A stretch of DNA of 64,000 nt from Castanea sativa (Eukaryota; Streptophyta; Magnoliopsida; Fagales; Fagaceae): contig NC_134024.1 in the NCBI RefSeq assembly GCF_040712315.1, positions 29,813,158-29,877,157 on the forward strand, in the 5' to 3' direction. Positions 58,814 through 64,000 of this stretch are shown one piece after another. The notes below the pieces were generated by a model. The model saw only the letters and a list, made by a program, of their open reading frames with translations. It was not told the origin of the DNA and did not search any database. Made by a program: the position numbers and the translations under genes. Each line of letters starts with the position of its first letter. Position 1 is the stretch's first letter.

Positions 58814-59930
58814 GAGAGAGAGAGAGAGAGAGAGAGAGGTAAGAGGAATGAGAAGTGTGAGTGTGTGTTTTTGTTTCATAGGTTTAATTATAAGTAGGTG
58901 AGGTAAGGTGAGAAGCAAGAGTCCTTTGCAAGTGTCTGGCTAGGTCCTAGGTGTGCTTTTCATGCTGGATCTCTTCCTAGATTCTCTACACCGCGTTGGT
59001 ACAACCACCACTCATCTCTCTATCTCTTTCTTCTTTCTTTTTTCCTTTGTCTTCATTTTGTTTGATTGCGTGGAAATTCATAATATATCTATAATGCCCA
59101 TTTGGTCATCATGATACTAGAAATTTTGGATTTTGTTTTTTATTGTATTCTGTTGTGTTAAAGACTTTGAAAAAGGTTGTGTAATTAAATTGAAAATTAA
59201 ACACTATTTTTTTTTTTTTTTTCAGTAGTCACTTTACAAATATAAATATTTATAGAGTATGGGGTAAGGGTCGGGTTTAAATCTTAAAAAAAAATTTCAG
59301 ACACATTACACTTAAATTAAGCTAGAATATAAATTTTACTTTATATATATAAAGAAAAAACTGATCATTAAATTATATGAAAAAAAGTGGTATTCTCTTT
59401 CTCTCTTTTTCCTTTTTTGAATTTTAAAATTCACCTTGCCTTGCATGTTGGATTAAAAAATTATTTGTTACAGCTCAAAATATATCCTATTGCTTTCTCC
59501 TATCCTTAACGTCATCAGCCTAGGAGTTTATATAGGCGATGTAGGATGTGACCCCTGATTAAGAAGCAGCATGTGCATGTTTTTTGTATGAAAGAATTTT
59601 TGATTTTCCCTAGTATATAAATGTTGATTCACCTTACTCCCAAAAAAAAAATAAGAAATTTTTTTAATAAGGCATAAAATAAAAATAATTAATAATGTAA
59701 ATTAGAAGAAAAAAGATGGAGAATGGGTATAGTATATTAATTAGAATGTGGTACTCAGCAAACTCGTCTATAAGCTCATCAATGTCTAGCTTGAATGGAG
59801 AGATCCATTTGCATTCGATATTTCTCAAAATTTGAGTTTTGAAAAAAATGCTGCAAAAATTTGGTTTGAAAGGTAGTACACTAGAAGAAATGAAATAATA
59901 ATGATTTTTTTTAGAACAAATTTATATAAA
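58814..59930 (-). promoter_or_regulatory. 5' UTR and upstream region of the response regulator
   Basis: A (GA)n run at 58815-58838 (CT on the coding strand) lies directly upstream of the start. Beyond that the stretch is AT-rich with homopolymers. Copies of the short AGATT/AATCT-type sites favoured by type-B regulators are frequent, but at this AT content they are not informative. No other gene. Confidence 0.4.
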
Positions 59931-59935
59931 CTAGC

Positions 59936-60214
59936 TGTTAAATTACTGATTGTCCTAAAAATTTAAGCTATTAGAAAATTGTGAATTTAATCACTTAACC
60001 ATAAGTTTAACACTTCTCCTCATTTGTGAGCCTAAACTTTATCTTAAGTGGGGGTCCAACAAGTGGGAATTTAACATTTTAAATGAGAGGTAGAATAAAA
60101 CCAGGGATCGAACTCAAGATCTTCTGCTCTGATACCATGTTAAATTACCTATTGTCTAAAAAGCTTAAATTATTAGGAAATGATTAATTTAATCACTTAA
60201 CTATAAGTCTAACA
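59936..60214 (-). mobile_element. Miniature LTR retrotransposon (TRIM/SMART type), 279 bp
   Basis: Two 77-bp direct repeats, 59936-60012 and 60138-60214, both begin TGTTAAATTAC and end TAACA, so termini are TG...CA with a 5-bp inverted TGTTA/TAACA. The 5-bp duplication CTAGC flanks the whole (59931-59935, 60215-60219). On the minus strand the right repeat is followed at once by TGGTATCAGAGC, the standard initiator-tRNA-Met primer-binding site. The left repeat is preceded by a purine-rich AATGAGGAGAAG tract. The internal part is only 125 bp and non-coding. LTRs are about 83-85% identical, so it is not recent. Confidence 0.9.
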
Positions 60215-60219
60215 CTAGC

Positions 60220-60823
60220 GAAGCAAACAAACTATAAACACAAAACTTAATTACACACACACACACAGTCTGGAAATTAAGATGTATTGCTAAACTGGAT
60301 TAGATTATAGCAAACATGGTTAGTTTTAAACAGTACCGTTTAGTTGAACAGATAAACTGAATGTGCCTAGCTGTGAGAGAGACTTCAATAATAATATATA
60401 GTCTCATCTTTTGCAATATACATCCTAAACTATGATATATGATATTGGAAGCTGGGGCTCTTACTGTTAAGAAATGAAACTTTGTTCGATTTGTTTTTTG
60501 TATGGTAATATATACATGCTGACATCAAGGGTATTGGTTTTTCTTCTTCTTCTTTGTTTTTCCTGAATTTTTATGGGTAGTTTTCTACTACCATGTTTTG
60601 CAAGTGTCACATTGAGGTTGCTCAACAAGTTGCCTAAACTTCAAAATTTGGGATCAACACCTTAATTTGATATTAATTTTTAACGTGCATTCTAACATTT
60701 ATATTAGTGGCAAAATTAATACTAGTTTAATAGATAAGTATCTGCTAATTTACATGAACGTTTGCAATATACACCTTAAATTGTGAAAGAATAATTCGCT
60801 CTGTGCACTACTTATTTGGACTC
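60220..60823. other. Gene-free stretch
   Basis: AT-rich intergenic sequence with a short (CA)n at 60255-60265; no gene or repeat boundary recognised. Confidence 0.4.
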
Positions 60824-60832
60824 TAATTTGGG

Positions 60833-60992
60833 CGGTGAGCTCCACTTAGCTTAACTAGTAAAATTTCTGATGGTTGTATAAGATTCAATCCTCACCTATA
60901 CCGAAAACTAATTGGTGTATTGGTTTGATGATAAAAAACTATTATTAGGAGTGGACGCCATAAGTTGAAACTTTCTATAAAAAAAAAAACAA
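60833..60992 (+). mobile_element. tRNA-derived SINE, 160 bp (copy 2)
   Basis: Same family as 30188-30346. Shared stretches include CTGATGGTTG, AACTAATTGGTGT, TTGGT-TGATGA and AGGAGTGGACG-CATA. The A box is decayed (TTAGCTTAACTAG) and the B box reads GATTCAATCC. An A(10) tail precedes the right end. The 9-bp duplication TAATTTGGG lies at 60824-60832 and 60993-61001. Confidence 0.88.
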
Positions 60993-61001
60993 TAATTTGG
61001 G

Positions 61002-61146
61002 TTTGAATTTTAAGATTCATGTTACAAATACCCTTATATTTAATGGTGGATAGCAACAATTAATCCTTAATTCTATAACCTATATGAATATAAGAAAATT
61101 CATTGAGAGATGATGTAGTTAGTCTTCACATATAAAGTTTTAAAAG

Positions 61147-61209
<63 letters not shown>

Positions 61210-63177
61210 GATCCATTAGGGTTAGCTTTAAAAAAAAACCAATAAAAATAAGAAATAAAATTAGAGCTGCATTAAGAAAAAAAAAAAAAATTTTATTGGC
61301 GAAAAGTGAAAACAAATTGATCTCAACTGGTCATTGTCATCTTAACATACAGCAGCAACTTATGAATTCCTACTCTCTTTATCTAAGCCTTTTTTGCATT
61401 AGGGTCTCATTTCAAAAAGAAAATTCCTTAATGTGTTTTGGCGTACATGTAGAGATATGTATTTTGCTCTTAGCCTTTTGGCTTAAATTTTTGATTTCTT
61501 ACGTTCACTATTTCTTTTAGAGGTTCTTAGATTCCTTTTCCTTTTGACATACTAGCCAAATTAATAATAATAATAAAAAGTTGATGATGTAAAACTATAT
61601 TACACAGCATTGAGAGAGGTGTCTAGACAGAATTATTCTGTCTAACCATGTAATCAAATGTGGCCAAACTCATGACAAAACCTTCTTCTATTCCTTTTTT
61701 CTTGTTGCAGTGTCTCACTAGCTCTTGAATCCATGGCTTGATACTTGGTATGAGTATTCAAGGGTGGAACTAAAAAGAGGGCCGACTTACAAAAAATGCA
61801 TTGACAAAATATTAAGAGAGAATAATACTGACCACAAAAAAAACAGTAACAATGAAGGAATTCTATGTAAATTTGGAGCAAAGTTCAGACTTCAGAGTCA
61901 CCACTAGCCTATGGAAATTGGTATCATATAGATTGCTCAATCTGAATTCCGTCAGCTTTTCATGTCCATATGACTTGCTCAAAATATATTTTATTATACG
62001 AGAACCTAAAATGATTTGCTCAAGCATATCTTAAGCTGATTCAGCCAAAAAAATAAAAATAAAACATATCTTAAGCTGAGCAGCCGAAAATTGGATGTGA
62101 CTTGGACACGAAGTACAAAGTTAATTTTGGGCACAAATTCTTGCTGAGTTTGAAAACGAAATTTATTAGTGTCAATTTTTTTCTAGAAGAACGCGGTAAA
62201 TATTATTGAGAAAAGCTAGCTAAGTCGGTTACAGGATGTGGGGCAACATCTTTTATTCACACAAAAAAATCACTAACACATCTAGCATATTTAATAAAGT
62301 TGTGAATAACAGAATTTCCTTTGTTTCAAGGAAAAAATAACTTTAACAAATGATCTGACAAATGGTTCGGACAAAATTATTTAATGTCAATTTGGTATTA
62401 GTTTATAGTTTTTTATATATTAAAAGTAGACTAAAATATGGTTTGTATTTTAGAAAGATAGAACGAAGGGTAGGATTTTCAAAAGTAGTACATAAATAAA
62501 ATAAGAAAAAAATTAACCACAGCTTTGTTTAGGAAAACAATCTCACCCAAAGTTGAAGGTCATAATAGAAAATTGGAGTACTGAAAAGGGAATAATTGGG
62601 ACCACAACATGTATAAGAACATGCAGAGGGAATCAATAATCAATCCTCAATCCTCGATAACAATAATGACTTTACTGGAGAGTGAAGGGGACAAGAAATA
62701 AATAAAGGTTTTTTTGTTGTGGACCCTATGGACCAAAATTTTATTGAAAATCTAATGTGGGTCCAAGCAAATATATATTTTTGTGGGTCATATTTCCCTT
62801 CTGCTCTAAATCTCCCAAATTTCGAATCTGTCTCTATCGAGGGTGTCCAAAGAAAATTAGAAAAGAAGAAAGTTTTTTCCCTTGGGACCGGTTTAGATTG
62901 TTCATATTATTCGATTCTCAACACACACAAAAAAAAGGGTAAAATTTTATTAATATTTTTCAGGTTTGAGCTAATGGCAAGATTTTATTTGAGTGATTAA
63001 TTTAATATCTAAATTGTTACTCTTTTTTTTTTTTTTTTTTTTTTTTCGTCTTTCTCACAATGATTATAAATCAAGTTAGTCACTTTTAAAAAATTTTGAA
63101 GTTAACTAACATTAGCTCGATCCACAATGCTAATTATATTTTGTGTAATGTTTATGGTACCATAAGGTGGTTGTTAA
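61002..63177. other. Gene-free AT-rich stretch with a (TA)n microsatellite
   Basis: A (AT)n run lies at 61149-61207. Short ORFs (for example 61296-61520, 62719-63000) show no recognised domain or conserved pattern and no supported exon structure. A poly(T) run lies at 63023-63046. Confidence 0.5.
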
Positions 63178-63975
63178 GAGCATTTATATCAAGAATACTA
63201 AAAATTTTAGCTTTATCAAAGAACTTGTCATTGAATTGGCACCTTCTTATATACAAAATGTTTGGGGGTCTAGGAGGAAGGGTTTGAGCTCCAGAGTTAG
63301 CAACATGTAGTAATTATTTCTCAAAAAAAAATTTAGCTTTTAATAACTTAAAAACTTATTTTATCTGTTTTAACACCTCAATTTAAATTACATCCAACAT
63401 CAAAACTTTTTTTTTTTACCACTTCATTTAGATATATATATATTTTTATTCCTTATATATATATATGTATTTATATATTCTACATCTATTATCTCTCTCT
63501 CTCTCTCAACCCAATAATCCTACGCACTGCCAACCACCAACCACTAAGCCACCACCATACCAAAACCCAATCACACCCAATAGCCACCACAATACCAATC
63601 GCCACTATGGGCAAAATTCAAATGCTACCAATAACCACCACAAACCTACCACCCATATCACAACCAACAATTACCCACCTTATTGGCGAGGTGGGTTGAG
63701 AGAGAACCAATAGAAAAGAAAAATGGAGGAGGTAGTGTGAGAAAGGGAGAGAGGGAGAGGCAGCTGAGAAAGAGAGAGAGCTGGCATGCGTGTTGAGGGA
63801 TTAAACAAATATTATTTTCATTTAATATTTAGCTACAGTGAGCAGCTACAAGGAGCTGCTAGAGAGAGCTATAGCTGAGTGCCAAAAGTTTTAGCATTTG
63901 AGAGTTTTGATGTAGTATGTATTTTTGTGTATTGGTTGTTAAATTGGCTTTTTAGCATTATTGATGTGAAGGCTC
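63178..63975. mobile_element. Probable MITE, 798 bp, ~30-bp terminal inverted repeats
   Basis: The left end is GAGCATTTATATCAAGAATA and the right end complemented is GAGCCTTCACATCAATAATG, both followed by a CTAAAA stretch. Flanking trinucleotides TAA and TGA match at two of three positions, so a TWA duplication is possible but not proven. The interior contains CT/GA-rich DNA and a Pro/Thr/His/Asn low-complexity ORF that is not called. Confidence 0.6.
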
Positions 63976-64000
63976 TGAAGATGATTTATTGTGCCTTAAT

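Noticed and set aside
63465..63713. 82-codon ORF rich in Pro, Thr, His and Asn
   Set aside because: Low-complexity CCA/AAC repeat sequence inside a probable MITE; no homologous pattern recognised.

Overview
This window is nuclear DNA from a eudicot, probably a woody species. It has three intron-rich genes with GT/AG introns and AT-rich, TA-microsatellite-rich intergenic DNA. It is heavily loaded with plant transposable elements. The species cannot be fixed from the sequence alone. The genes are: (1) a four-exon DUF630/DUF632 protein of the nitrate-regulatory-gene-2 type (17367-23511, +, 908 aa); (2) a ten-exon classical ER protein disulfide isomerase with two CGHC sites and a C-terminal KDEL (42164-49696, +, 510 aa), with an exact ER-stress element upstream; (3) a five-exon type-A (cytokinin) response regulator (56326-58813, -, about 218-222 aa). 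They are unrelated in pathway and do not form a cluster. Layout: 1-16220 is a pile of transposons: a hAT-like element (16-630), then a Mutator-like element (2916-16220, 9-bp target duplication) split by an 11.7-kb Ty3/gypsy Tat-type LTR retrotransposon (3023-14718, minus strand). That retrotransposon carries a ~153-bp tandem array and the remains of an antisense ORF. The DUF632 gene follows. 24271-31156 holds a LINE remnant split by a hAT MITE, a truncated hAT copy, and a locally triplicated ~540-bp segment into which a hAT MITE and a SINE inserted. A second Tat-type retrotransposon (31157-41371, minus strand) has a multi-exon plus-strand antisense ORF with its own G-box-containing promoter-like region. 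The PDI gene follows; its large intron 8 hosts a 223-bp fold-back MITE and an 843-bp hAT element. 51340-55951 contains three hAT elements. One of them (52008-54526) encloses a LINE, which in turn encloses a Tourist-type MITE, so three layers can be ordered by target-site duplications. After the response regulator come a 279-bp miniature LTR retrotransposon (59936-60214), a second SINE copy (60833-60992) and a MITE-like element at the right end. Transposon boundaries were taken from target-site duplications and terminal repeats read directly from the sequence. Family names come from recognised motifs and not from any search.
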